From positions 1 to 35,532 of the forward strand of contig QZLH01000164.1 of the NCBI GenBank assembly GCA_003833135.1: a DNA stretch of 35,532 bases, read 5' to 3'. The DNA is from Oehlia diaphana (lineage: Eukaryota > Glomeromycota > Glomeromycetes > Glomerales > Glomeraceae). Each line of letters begins with the position of its first letter. The stretch's first letter is position 1. This document shows positions 19,829 to 31,202 of this stretch, in pieces. Under the pieces are notes generated by a model. It saw only the letters and a program-made list of their open reading frames with translations. It ran no database searches and was not told the origin of the DNA. Made by a program: the position numbers and the translations under genes.

Positions 19829-20796
19829 TATTACTAATATTTTTAAGCGTTAAAGAACTATCTAACACTCGTTATAATTAAAGTTTAAATTAGTCAATTA
19901 GGAGTAATTCGTTATTTCTCGTCTCTAAAATTAATAAAAAAAAAAAATTAAAAAAGACCTGTAGTCACTGATACAATAAACTTGATTTTACTTGTCTCTT
20001 AAAAAACTAAAAAAAAATAAATAAATAAAGGAAAAGAATGTTAGCAACATTTTTCTTAAGAGAATGTCAAATTTTTTTCATAATATTTTCATTGCAGTAG
20101 TATTATGCCTTCAAGGCCGTTTCCTAGAAAAAAAAAACACGAGAAAAAATTTTCCATTTATTGAAGGAAATCTCTTTATTTCAAAATTTAAGGATATTAA
20201 AGTTTACATTCAAAAAAACTTATATTTAGTTGTCTAAATCATTCCTAGGAGTGTTTCTAAAAATAAACAAAATGTTAATCAGGTTAACGTTATTTATCTA
20301 TTAACTTTCCTAAAAAAAAAGGTAATAAAAAATCTAAGAATCTAAAAAGTGATTTGTCAGATAATCTGATCACGTGTCTATTTAAAATACTTATTAAATT
20401 TACCATATTCCTTAGTTCCTTTCGGTTTAATTCTTCATTCTTCCATTTAGTATTTTAGTTTTGAACAATTATTCATTTTTTGCAATAATAAAAGAAGAAA
20501 TAATTAAGTAAAAAAAAAAATTAGAGTTTCAAAAACCTTAACGGTTGATTCTGGCCGGCATTAAAATTTGACCGGAATTACCGGAATTAATGCATTACGA
20601 AAATTTTAAATTTAATAAATTTGTTTAACGAAGTATAAAATTTATTATAAAAGCAATAATTATAATTGTAGATTTAGATACTAAACTTAAGTTTGCTAAA
20701 CAAATTACAAATGAAAATAAAAATATAAATAAGAATTATTTAATAATGATTAATTCTTTTACGTTAAATAAAGAATAAATAACAGAGTTATTAATC
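19829..20796. other. Intergenic stretch downstream of kinase 1
   Basis: A promoter-like block (gatcacgtg at 20368 then tatttaaaa) faces right, but no plus-strand gene follows within the window. gcattaa/ttaatgc arms near 20557-20592 enclose two ccggaatta copies. Confidence 0.35.
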
Positions 20797-23700
20797 TTAA
20801 ATCACACAATCAAAACTCTGAGACCCTTCTTGATCATAAATTTCACTAAATTTGCGACTCGTGTAACATGCTTGTGGATGAGGTTGAATATTTGTTTGCT
20901 CTGCTTGTTCTTGTACTAAAGTCTTGTCTGCTTCTATAAATTCCAGCATGTCATTTCTTAATTGAATATCAATATCAAGTATAATATATTTATAATTTCC
21001 ATCTCTATCTCTTTCACAAAATTTATCATTAGTAATATATTCAATCCATTTAGATATAATATTTTCAAGCATTATTATGGTTGGTCTATTGGAGGGATTT
21101 GAATCCCAACATTTTTTCATTAAATCTATATAACATTTTGGAGTACTCTCTATAATATCAGGACGTTTTCCATTTTCTTTGTTACAAATATCCAAGATAA
21201 GATTGCGGTCATGTGCTTCATGATTAAATGGAGGAATACCTGATGTAAATTCCCACATTATCATTGAAAAACTATAAATATCACTTGCTGGAGTATAGGG
21301 TTTTTTTCTTAATATTTCGGGTGCCATATAGGGTAAAACCCCATAAATTCCATTATTATCAGAATCCTGTAAATCACTTATAGGTTTGCATAATCCCAAA
21401 TCAGTAATAAATATTTTCTCATAATTTTCTGATATTAAAATATTACCATCATGAAAATCACCATGAGTTAAATTTGACTCATGGATTACTTTAAGTCCTA
21501 ATATAATTTTTTTCAATAATTTTAACTTGTCTTGCCACTTAAACTTAATTATATCAGGTAAACATTTTTTCAAAGTTCCTTTTTCTGCGAAGCTCATTAC
21601 TACTATATAATCTGAATTATCTGGATCTTGGGTAATTCCAAAGAATTGAATAAATTTTGAAAATGATTTTTTCTGACAATTGTAATGATATTTCCACTAT
21701 ATAAATAAAAATTTATTAAATTTTTGCAAAAATAAAACAAATGTGCTATTAAATATAAATACTATACCTCATCCAGAAATTTATTATTTAAATTTGATGA
21801 ATTACTAAGTTTTTTAAGAATAACAGCATGATCTTTTTTTCTATTCCATTGTTTTTTATCAAAATTCCAACCAAAAATAGGTCCATCTGACCAAATAGCT
21901 TTATGAATTTCACTAAATCCTCCTTTATCATAATAATTAATGTTTGACAATTTATTATAAGGTATCCACTCTAAAATTTCATAACTATCTCTAGCATTTA
22001 GTTGTGCTTCTTGAATAAATTTATCAATAAATTCATTATTACTAGTCCACTTCGAAATTTCTTGTTGAAATCGATCAGTGTTACATTTTTGGCACCACTG
22101 ATAATCAGATACATTAAGATATGGTTGCTTGCATTCATTACATAATTTAGCTTCCATTTCAATACCAAATACATTAATTTCACTACTTTCAATTATATTT
22201 GCACGCCAATAAAAGGCTTTTTCTAAATTCTTTTCTGTTCCCTTTCCATTTTCATAACATAGTGATAAATTATACATTGCTTTTTGAACACCATTTTCTG
22301 CTGCTTTTTGATACCAATAAAAGGCTTTTTCTAAATCCTTTTCTGTTCCATTTCCATTTTCATAACATATGGCTAAATTATGCATTGCTATTTCAATATC
22401 ATTTTCTGCTGCTTTTTGATACCAGTAAAAGGCTTTTTCTAAATCTTTTTCTGTTCCCTTTCCATTTTCATAATTGTTGGCTAAATTAAACATTGCTTTT
22501 CCATCCCCATTTTCTGCTACTTTTTGATACCAATAAAAGGCTTTTTCTAAATTCTTTTGTGTTCCTTTTCCATTTTCATAAAATAAAGCTAAATCATACA
22601 TTGCTTCTTTAACACCATTTTCTGCTGCTTTTTGATACCAATAAAAGGCTTTTTCTAAATATATTTCTGTTCCTTTTCCATTTTTATAACATTTGGCTAA
22701 ATATAACATTGCTAATTCAACACCATTTACTGCTGCTCTTTCAGACCAATAAAAGGCTTTTTCTAAATTCTTTTCTGTCCCACTTCCAGTTTCATAACAT
22801 AGTGATAAACTGTGCATTGCTTCTTTAACATTATTCTCTGCTATTTTTTGATACAAATAAAAGGCTTTTTCTAAATTCTTTTTTGTCCCACTTCCAGTTT
22901 TATAACATAAGGCTAAATTAAGCATTGCTTCTTTAATACCATTTTCTGCTGCCTTTTGACACCAATAAAAGGCTTTTTCTAAATTCTTTTCTGTTCCTTC
23001 TCCATTTTTATAAAACAGGGCTAAATTATTCATTGCTTCTCCATTCCCATTTTCTGCTGCTTTTTGATACAAATAAAAGGCTTTTTCTAAATTCTTTTCT
23101 GTTCCTATTCCATTTGTATAAAATATAGCTAAATCATACATTGCTTTCTCATCACCATTTTCTACTGCCTTTTGACACCAATAAAAGGCTTTTTCTAAAT
23201 CCTTTTCTGTTCCTACTCCATCTCTATAAAATAAGGCTAAAACAAACATTGAATCTTTAACATCATTTTCTACTGCTTTTTGACACCAATAAAAGGCCTT
23301 TTCCGGATTCTTTTCTGTCCCTACTCCATTATAATACCTTCTGACTAAATTAGAGATTGCAGAAGTATGACCATTTTCTGCTGCTTTTTCATACCAATAA
23401 AAGGCTTCTTCTTCATTATCACCAATTGAGGCTAAAATATACATTGCTTCTTTAACACCATTTTCTGCTGCTTCTTGATACCAATAAATGGATTTAAAAA
23501 AATCCTGTTCTGTCCCTTCTCCAGCACAATAACTATTGGCTAAATTAAACATTGCTTCTCCATTCCCATATTCTGCTGCTTTTTGATACCATAGAAAGGC
23601 TTTTTCTAAATTCTTTTCTGTTCCTTCTCCATTTCTATAATTATTAGCCAAATTAAACATTGCTTCTCCGTTACCATTTTCTGCTAATTTTTCCAAAGAA

Positions 23701-23816
23701 TTAATACAACACCATAATTCTACAGTAAAAGGTTTATTGCAGTATGAACAATTTTTGATGTTTACTGTATCAGTATCTTTATCTGAGATACTTAATTTAC
23801 TAAAATTGGTCTCCAT
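20797..23816 (-). CDS. Kinase 1: Sel1-repeat TKL-type protein kinase, 982 aa
   Basis: Exon 1 (21768-23816) and exon 2 (20797-21696) join in phase 0 over a 71-bp intron. I chose the METNFSKL start at 23816; the open frame upstream is low-complexity. Residues 22-36 hold CSYC and a further Cys; 42-537 hold 14 Sel1-like repeats of about 36 residues (one is short), usually protein-protein scaffolds. Residues 559-578 hold a CxxC pair (CNEC, CQKC). The kinase domain follows: Gly loop GGFSE near 632, Lys668 (AVILKK), HGD at 761-763 in place of HRD, Asn768, DLG at 782-784, APE at 808-810. The catalytic Lys, Asp and Asn are kept, so activity is likely, but it is a non-RD type. Tyrosine-kinase-like kinases with Sel1 repeats are expanded in glomeromycetes; the substrate is unknown. 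Confidence 0.9.
22206..23693 (-). repeat. 108-bp tandem repeats encoding Sel1 units
   Basis: About fourteen copies of a 108-bp unit, each coding for the pattern AENG-AM-LA-Y-GxGTEK-LEKAFYWYQKA. On the plus strand the word aataaaaggctttttctaaa recurs in nearly every unit. One unit (near 23405-23480) is shortened. Neighbouring units keep long identical stretches, which suggests recent expansion or gene conversion. It is a coding array, not a CRISPR. Confidence 0.9.
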
Positions 23817-24579
23817 TTGGTTATTCGAGAAATTTATATTGATGAAAAATATATTTTTATCTTTTTTTAAACGAATTTTTTTTTTTAAACAAAATTTCAA
23901 AATTTCCGATAGAGTTACTAAAAAGGAATGTTTTAACCAAAAGTACAAAATGATTATCTTTTTCGGGCCATATTTTTTCCGATAAACTGATCTGCGTTGA
24001 GAAATATAAATGGCGGTCCTAATATGATCAACACAAAATTATTAGCCGAAAATACTAAAAAGGAAACCCCAAATTTTGTGTAAAAAATAACTCACTATTC
24101 CTTTCTGCAAGACTCTTTTTCCGTTTGCCTTTCATTTTGCTGCGCCACCCGCAGCTTCCTTCGAAGGCAGGAACTGTCTTCTTACTTTGTTAAAAAAAAC
24201 TTTAATAGAACACTATCATATTGATGTACGACACTTTAGTTGAATTTTTTTCAACTATTTTTGTAGCACGTCTTTTTTCGATATCTTTTTACTTCCTGAT
24301 AAAAACCTCAATAAGAAATACATAGTAAATAAAGTGACAAAAATAAAGAGACACACAAAATAAGAAAATTTATATCTCTTTTGTATAACTTTTTTTTCTC
24401 TTGACTTGCATGAATTGCATTGTCAACTATTAAAATCGTAATTATGAAAAATTATTATATTCAAGTAATTATTTAATGGAAAGGATTTGGAATATTTTTT
24501 TACTTCAATAGGAAATTTATAACAAATTTTAAATAAGGACAACACATTGGTTACTAATATATTGTTATTTACTATAAGG
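23817..24579. other. 5' region of kinase 1 and spacer
   Basis: The minus-strand promoter should lie here. I see only weak TATA-like words (tataaat near 23836). No other gene is supported. Confidence 0.4.
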
Positions 24580-25250
24580 TAGTGATTGTATCCGGTAAGT
24601 ATCCGAATAAAAAATCCGTCACCGTTAAGATTTTCATATCCGGATATCTGTTTTAAATAAACCGTGTTTATACTCTCGATTTTTTCAACAAAAAAATTTG
24701 CCTATTTTCCCCTTTATTGATTAAAAAATTACATAATCCAAATCATCCCGTACAAGATCTACTGTATTTAAAGCAATGTCAGCTAGTTTTTTGTTAATTT
24801 AGTTTTTTTTTTCACATTTTTTGCTTTACTAATGCGGATAACATCCGGATAGCATCCGGATAAATCCGTTAATTTCGCGGACAGCTAAAGGATTTTTTAA
24901 TGATTTCTTAGCATGTATCTGAAAATAATCCGTCAATATCATGTATCAATTGTATAATTTCAAAGTCAAGTAATTTAATTAGTATTACTGTTTAGTAAGA
25001 CTGTAAGAGTTAAATAAAATCGAAAAAGAAATCAGTCACGGGCTTAACACGAGTTTAATAAAGTTTGAGTATAAGTAAGGATTAAATCACAAATTAATGT
25101 AATCCAAAAAATTTAATTGGTAAACGAGTGAAACGGAGTGTATCCAGGTCACGTGATACTCATCCGGATCGCAAAAATCTATCCGGTTGTCCATCTTTAT
25201 CGGATATCCTTTAGCTTAACCGGATATGATGAATCCGGATACAATCGCTA
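24580..25250. mobile_element. hAT-like non-autonomous element, 671 bp, with 8-bp target duplication
   Basis: Ends are tagtgattgtatccgg (24580-24595) and ccggatacaatcgcta (25235-25250), inverted with one mismatch. Flanks are ctataagg (24572-24579) and ctacaagg (25251-25258), an 8-bp duplication with one change. The word atccgga and its variants recur many times in both subterminal regions (about 24640-24650, 24845-24870, 25160-25240). Eight-base duplications and iterated subterminal motifs are hallmarks of hAT elements. No transposase remains. Confidence 0.8.
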
Positions 25251-25258
25251 CTACAAGG

Positions 25259-26059
25259 AGCAATTGATTACACTCGTACCGACAATTTTGATAATTCAAG
25301 ATTTCCCCCTCCGGGAGGAAAAGTCACTGTGGCAATAGATATATATATTGCTCATTGTACTTTTAACTCTTGATTATGAAGGGAGTACATATTGCTATCA
25401 GGGCTGCACATTAATAAATGGATTCTTTTATCTTTGTAATTTGTCTTTTGTTAACTCATGATAATATTATGTGCAAATGATATTATAAGATTCTTTTTCA
25501 TTATTTCATTTATTTATTTAATGATTTTATTATGATAATATATATTTATTTTCAACAAATCTTGTCTATATCAAATGACAAAAGCAGGTTAAATTTTGTT
25601 CATGGTTTAACTTTTACGTACTTTTATGTCGTAGATATAATGTAACATGAAAATATAATATAGTATAAAATACTAATAAAGTACGTTTTTTAAATGAAAG
25701 GAATGATAAAAAATAAATTCTAAGTAAAAAAATTTCAAAATTACTTATCGCAATGCGTCATATCTTTCTATGTTCTATTCATAAATAAATTTCTGTTTAT
25801 ATAAACCAGAAGATCGGCATACAAAATTCTGAAAATATCAGTGAATGATTTTAAAAAATAATTAATAATTATCGTACGTGTATTTCTTTTTTTTCAACTT
25901 AATTTCTTTTTCTTTTTTCCTCACAATGGATAAGGTGGATTTTTTTTGTCTTATTTGATGGTCAATTTCACATATTCAACAATTATATTCGGTATTTATC
26001 TCTTTGCAAAAAAAAAAAAAATTATTAATAATTAAACATAACTAACTTTTAATATTGTC
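25259..26059. other. Intergenic stretch, no gene seen
   Basis: AT-rich with pyrimidine runs near 25886-25920. No supported feature. Confidence 0.4.
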
Positions 26060-27253
26060 TCATTCTTTAATGTCCCTGAGGTGGACAGCTTTATTTATTC
26101 AGAAAAGTATCAATCTAAAATATACAAAACTGGTAGCAACATTTTTTATCAAGTCTCTCAATGATGCGTTGAAATGTTTGGCAGAATATGTGAGCAATAT
26201 ATCTTCAATAATTCTTGATACGTTGCAATTTATTTTTGATATGGATTATCGCGAATTTGATATAAAGAGCAATCCTAATATTTAATTTCGTGCGCATACC
26301 GAAGAGAAAATAGATAATAATTGGATTTGTGGACTTACTAATATGCTCAACAATTTAATAGAGTACAGAAAGAATGTGATATCACCGGTACGATAAACAA
26401 ATTCCTTTGTATGAGTTACCATTCTATCAAATAATTTCAAATTGTTTCTTTTTTTAAGAATCATGTTTCTAAATAGCCGATCGCATTGTCTCTATTGGCT
26501 TTTTTTTGTACTTTTTACTATTTGGAAAAACCTATACACAAGTTGAATATAATAATTTGACTAATGACCAAATAGATAGATTTGAGACATATCTTGGACA
26601 ATTACGTGAAATTTCGAATAAAATCTGCATAAATTTGGAGAAAAATAAACAAAAGACTTTATTGGTAAAAAAAAAAAATTTCTTTGGTTTTTCAACAAAA
26701 ATAAAATATTTTTGTTTAAATAGTATTAACATTATAAATTAGCTAACATCAAGATTCTCCAAGGTCACTTAAAAAATTTTGTAATATTTTTGAAGGAAAT
26801 AAATGATTTATTAGAAACTCAATTAGAAGAATTAAATAATAAGAAAGATAGTGAAACGTTTAAAGCCGCCAGATATGCAATTGGGTAGTTGATTGTTTTT
26901 TATATGGATTCAAAATTGATTGGCCAATTTTCTTTTCTCCGGTGCTTTGTCTTCCATTATTGCGATTGATTTAGATAATTTGAAGATATGTATGATAGTA
27001 ACAATTTGACACATGAGTTTCGAATAATTTATTTAAACAAACAAACAATTTTATATTTCAGAAATATGCTAGTGCTATTTATAGTGGAGTATTTGGTGGT
27101 ACGGCGTTACAGACTTCAGAAAATTATTACAAAGATTCACAAGAATTCTTGAACGTGGTACAAAAATATGTAGATGATGTTAAGTTGACCGACTTAGAAA
27201 TTCCATTCATTATTTACCAACTTAAAACCTTTAATGTACTTTATATTCTATAA
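26060..27253 (+). pseudogene. Broken multi-exon gene for a coiled-coil protein
   Basis: Coding-like blocks lie in order: VPEVDSFIYSEKYQ (about 26070-26110) in one frame, SLNDALKCLAEYVSN and DYREFDIKSN in another, a TAA at 26283-26285, then in the same frame RAHTEEKIDNNW to YRKNVISP and a gtacga donor (about 26387). Next comes YTQVEYNNLTNDQ to KNKQKTLL with a gtaaaa donor (26665). A phase-0 exon starts after catcaag (ILQGHLKNF, NDLLETQLEELNNKKD) and ends near gggtag (26887). A last block at 27062-27253 (KYASAIYSGVFGG, DSQEFLNVVQKY) does not join it in phase. The helical, heptad-like sequence with a small Gly/Ala-rich stretch suggests a coiled-coil protein of unknown function. Stop and frame breaks favour a pseudogene; a missed exon could explain the last break. 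Confidence 0.55.
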
Positions 27254-28130
27254 CGATATGAATATATGAATTGTATAAATAAGCAAAATAATTTGTGGAA
27301 ATTAAATTGCGGTATTGCTTGGGATAGTACAAACGTTTTCGTTATGTGTTTGACATTTTTTTCGTACGAAAATTTTTATTATTGAACCGACTATATTAAT
27401 GATTTCAATGTCACGTGTTCCGTATGATCATATGAGGGTCGCACGATCATTCGGTATTATTCGAGTTGAGCTCAAGACGAGTTCGGGCTATTTAAATGTT
27501 CAACTTATATACACAAAAGCTGGTTATAAAATTACTCGGACCATTGGACGTAAGGAGTACCGAGTGTTATTTAATATATGGCATTAAGTAGTAACATGAT
27601 TCAATTTGATTCCAATATATTTATTAATTGTTATAGTTTAGAAGAAGGATATTATAAAGTTTAAAAATCAATTATAAATTTCACTTATCGATTTTGATGT
27701 GTTTTCCTATTTTAATTTAAAAAAGTTATTTATGATAAATAAGCAATTTAATAAATAATACAATTTCATTTACCAATATTTTGAGTTTCGATTTTTAATT
27801 CTTCAAAGTTACGCTTCCTTGAAGAATTCAAGTTAAGATCGGCTTGCTAATAGTATAAATATCGTTTGAATGTTGATTATTCAACGAAGATTCTTGAATG
27901 TTTGATGAAGATAACCTAAAAAAAATTAATGAATCCAATATATTTTACTATATTTTATGAATTTATTTATTTGATGATTTTACATTACCTTTGTGTATTT
28001 GTATCTATATCAAAATCATTTTCTTTTGTAATATAATATTCTAAATAAAGCAAAAGGAATTAATCATTCAAATTAATATTATATTATGGACTGCCATTGA
28101 AAATAATTAAATAAAAATGGATTAATACTC
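27254..28130. other. Spacer downstream of kinase 2
   Basis: It contains a relatively G+C-rich block (27410-27500) with CACGTG and tatgatcata palindromes and a 62-codon frame with no recognisable features. The rest is AT-rich. Confidence 0.35.
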
Positions 28131-30108
28131 TTAGTAATACAACGTAACAGTACCTTGTTTCATACTACGTATTATTGTGGATGAATTTATAGTTAAAGAT
28201 TTAGATATCCAAGAATTTAAAGTTCTACTTGTAAAAATCGCTTTTGGGTGAGATTTTTGACTAAATTCAGGACCAAGTTTCTTTAATTGTATTAATTCTA
28301 ATCTTTTTTTTTCAGCTTGTTTAAATATTTCTGTAAATTCTTTACGAAAATTAGGTACAATTACAATAGTATTGAACCATTCAAAAATAAGATTTATAAA
28401 TTCATTAATAAAAGGTCTTTTTGAAGGATCAGAATTCCAACATTGTCTCATTAAATTAGCAAAACATTCAGGAGTATCATTCGTAATTTCAGGTCGTTTT
28501 CCATCAATAATTTCATAAATAAGATCAATGTTATGTTCAACATTAGCAAAAGGTTTACAGCCCGTTGTAAGTTCCCACATAATCATACCCAAACTGTATA
28601 TATCAGATGCCTTTGAAAATTTACCCCCCTTAAATATTTCTGGTGCAATATAAGGTATTATTCCATATATTTCATTATTTAATGATGTATTTTTTGCAGG
28701 TTGTGATAATCCCAAGTCCCCAATATTCCATCTTTCATTTAACGATAATATATTTCCACTATGAAGATCTCGATGTATATAGTTATTTAAATGAATAAAG
28801 TGAAGTCTATAGTAGGAAATGGTAATTAGTGAACTTAAACATAAATAATAACAAATTAATATTGAAAATAAATACCCTATTAAAATCTCGAGTAATATTT
28901 TTACTTTATTGGGCCATGTAATATTAACGAAGTTTTTTTGCAAATAATCATGTAAATTTCCACCATTTGCATATGTCATTATTATCATATAATCTTCTGT
29001 TACAGGATCTTGTGTAATGCCACGACAATCAATAACGCAATAGCTTGAAGTATGACAAAGTGATTTTATCTAAATATGAATAAAATAATTAGAAAACATT
29101 AATAGTTAAATCTACATTACATTTAATTACCTCATTTAAAAAATATTTACTGATATTTTGTGAATTGAAAAATCTTTTTATAGCAACAGTTTCACTATGA
29201 TAAACAGTTGCTTTATAAACAGTACCAAATCCTCCTTCTGCTATTTTTTCTAAATTTTTAATTTGAGAATATGGAACCCACCTCACCCTTTCTTTTATAA
29301 TAAATTCATAAATATTTGAATAAGAAACTTCACTATACTTATCCAAATAATTAAAAAATACATTAGTGTTTTCACTCATATTTGCAATATCAATAGTAAT
29401 AAATGATATTCTTTTACATTTCCTACATTGAGATTGATCTGTGTTTGTAAAAATGAGATTTGTCGTTAAACAATATCTACATCCATTATAAGTTATATGA
29501 CAATATAAACACATTTTTTGAAAATCTGTTAAATATTTTAATTTTCGATGACAAATTCTACATTCATTACAACTATCCCACCATGGTAAATGAATAATCG
29601 AAATATTCTGGGATGATATTATAGTCAAATTTGATTTTACCAGTTCATAAGAAACTAGATAACAATCTGGACATACATATCTTAATAATAAATTTGTGTG
29701 TTTAATCAATTTTCCACATAAGTTACAATAGTAACAATATTCTTCTATATTAAAAATGAATAATTCATTTGAAAATATTTGTCTAAAATACAAAACTTCA
29801 GAGCAATATTCACACCATTCTTGAATGCTTTTTGTACTAATTACTTCATGTTTAATACATTTATTAGTTTTATTTGTATTTATACGTACATCCAAGTATG
29901 TATTATTATCCATTGTACATTTAATATATTGAAGAAAACAATTTTTACAATATTTTTGTTTGAATTCAAGCGTCTCAGAATATTTATTTTCACAATAATT
30001 ACATTTTTCCTCGTTAATATTAAAAGGAATAAAAAAAGTAGGTACAGGGCTAGATTTTAATCTTGGTGTTGGATCAAATGAGTCATTATTTTTATTTATA
30101 AGTTTCAT
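28131..30108 (-). CDS. Kinase 2: TKL-type protein kinase with Cys-rich N-terminus, 615 aa
   Basis: Three exons: 29131-30108, 28876-29069, 28131-28806. Introns are 61 bp and 69 bp; the second is a multiple of three without stops. Residues 35-235 hold many CxxC pairs (CNYC, CKNC, CEYC, CNLC, CPDC, CRIC, CRYC, CRKC), suggesting several zinc ribbons. The kinase domain has Gly loop GGFG at 292-295, VAIK with Lys311, Glu326 (FLNE), HRD at 402-404, HSGN, DLG at 421-423 and IAPE, so all catalytic residues are present. The C-terminal tail (SHPKAIFTSRTL) resembles the QACYTSRKF tail of kinase 1. It should phosphorylate proteins in the cytosol; the partner is unknown. It is divergent to kinase 3. Confidence 0.9.
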
Positions 30109-30163
30109 ATTGTTTTATTTTTTAAGGTCGAAATTTTGATAATATGAAATCATGGTAACGGTA

Positions 30164-30171
30164 TATTTATA
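30164..30171 (-). promoter_or_regulatory. TATA box of kinase 2
   Basis: TATAAATA on the minus strand, about 56 bp upstream of the ATG at 30108. The same word stands before kinase 3. Confidence 0.5.
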
Positions 30172-30217
30172 GTTTATTATTTCGAATAAAAAGAATTTCT
30201 ATGGAACGTTTAGAAAA

Positions 30218-30240
30218 TTCTCAAAGAATTTGTTTGAGAA
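30218..30240. promoter_or_regulatory. Perfect inverted repeat upstream of kinase 2
   Basis: TTCTCAAA, seven-base spacer gaatttg, TTTGAGAA. It lies about 50 bp upstream of the TATA box and could be a dimeric-factor site. Function is inferred from position only. Confidence 0.35.
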
Positions 30241-31081
30241 TGTGACACGAAATATTTGAAAGAATAAAGGAAATTTGTAACATATTAAGAACTTTCTTAT
30301 AGAAAATCATTGTATTTTACTTTGTAACAAAGTTTTTATTATCCAAAAATAATTTTGTAATAATATCTCATTGTATAGATTGACTTTTTTGGCAGCACCG
30401 CGTGGTAGTACACAAAAAGATCGGCACGTGCTAAATAATTCCTTTTTTTTATAATTCCAGGTAGAAGCTATTACCTTTTTTCGGATATTGACCAAAATTA
30501 TCAAAATTTCGGCCCTGAAAAAATGCGTACCACACATTATGCAACAGATTTATTATGAAAAGAATAGTAAAATACCCAAATTTTTTAATTCTAAGCCAAG
30601 AAAGAAAATTTTTTCTTACACAAAGGAAAAATCACTTTTTTCCTTACGCCAAAAAAGAACATTTTTTTCTTACATCAAGTTTTTTTTTTACGCCAAGAAA
30701 AAAAATTAAATTAATAATCAAAAAAAAAAGATCCGAGAAGCCACTCCAAAAATTAATTTTTATTAATCAAAAAAAAGAAATGGTACATCCAAATAATATT
30801 TTTTTTATCTAGGTTCAATTTTTGGCGTTTTCGGCAATAACTTTTTAAGGTAAATCAACTATTACTTAATAGTATTAGTAAGTTCTACCAATTAACTGCG
30901 GTAAATACAAAGCCCTTCATTTATTACCAAATAAAGAACATTATTAGCAATGAGCCCAATTTTTTATGTTTAATGTTTACTTGTTCAAATAATGAAATTT
31001 CTCTTTTCAGATTAGTTAAGTTTATAGGTAGTTAGTTATATGCCATTGGACTTTGTAATACACCTAGAATTATTCATCACG
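30241..31081. other. Shared upstream region of kinases 2 and 3
   Basis: It holds possible short inverted ends tggtagtacac/gcgtaccacac (about 30402-30536), a degenerate run of tttttcttac-caa units (30600-30706) and A/T runs. No gene is supported. Confidence 0.4.
30600..30706 (+). repeat. Degenerate tandem of ttttttcttacRcaa units
   Basis: Three to four units of about 26-30 bp: ttttttcttacacaaagg, ttttttccttacgccaaa, tttttttcttacatcaag, then tttttacgccaag. It is low in complexity. Confidence 0.5.
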
Positions 31082-31089
31082 TATAAATA
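31082..31089 (+). promoter_or_regulatory. TATA box of kinase 3
   Basis: TATAAATA in atcacgtataaatac, 114 bp before the ATG at 31203, which leaves room for a leader of about 85 bases. Confidence 0.55.
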
Positions 31090-31202
31090 CTATTAGTTAC
31101 AATGTGGTAATAATAAAGAAAATAAACACATTACATTCTAAAAGAAAATTTACATCTGAACACTCGTATCTTCATTTTTCTTCGAGTACAATATTTAATA
31201 TT

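Noticed and set aside
22199..22489. Open frame antisense to the Sel1 array
   Set aside because: It is the reverse reading of the 108-bp coding repeats of kinase 1.
22206..23693. Regular repeats that could suggest a CRISPR array
   Set aside because: The unit is 108 bp, encodes Sel1 motifs and has no spacer structure; the genome is eukaryotic.
27399..27587. 62-codon frame in a G+C richer block
   Set aside because: No domain, splice context or homologous pattern; better explained as regulatory or random sequence.
29779..30060. Plus-strand frame antisense to kinase 2
   Set aside because: It is a low-complexity shadow of the Cys-rich exon of kinase 2.
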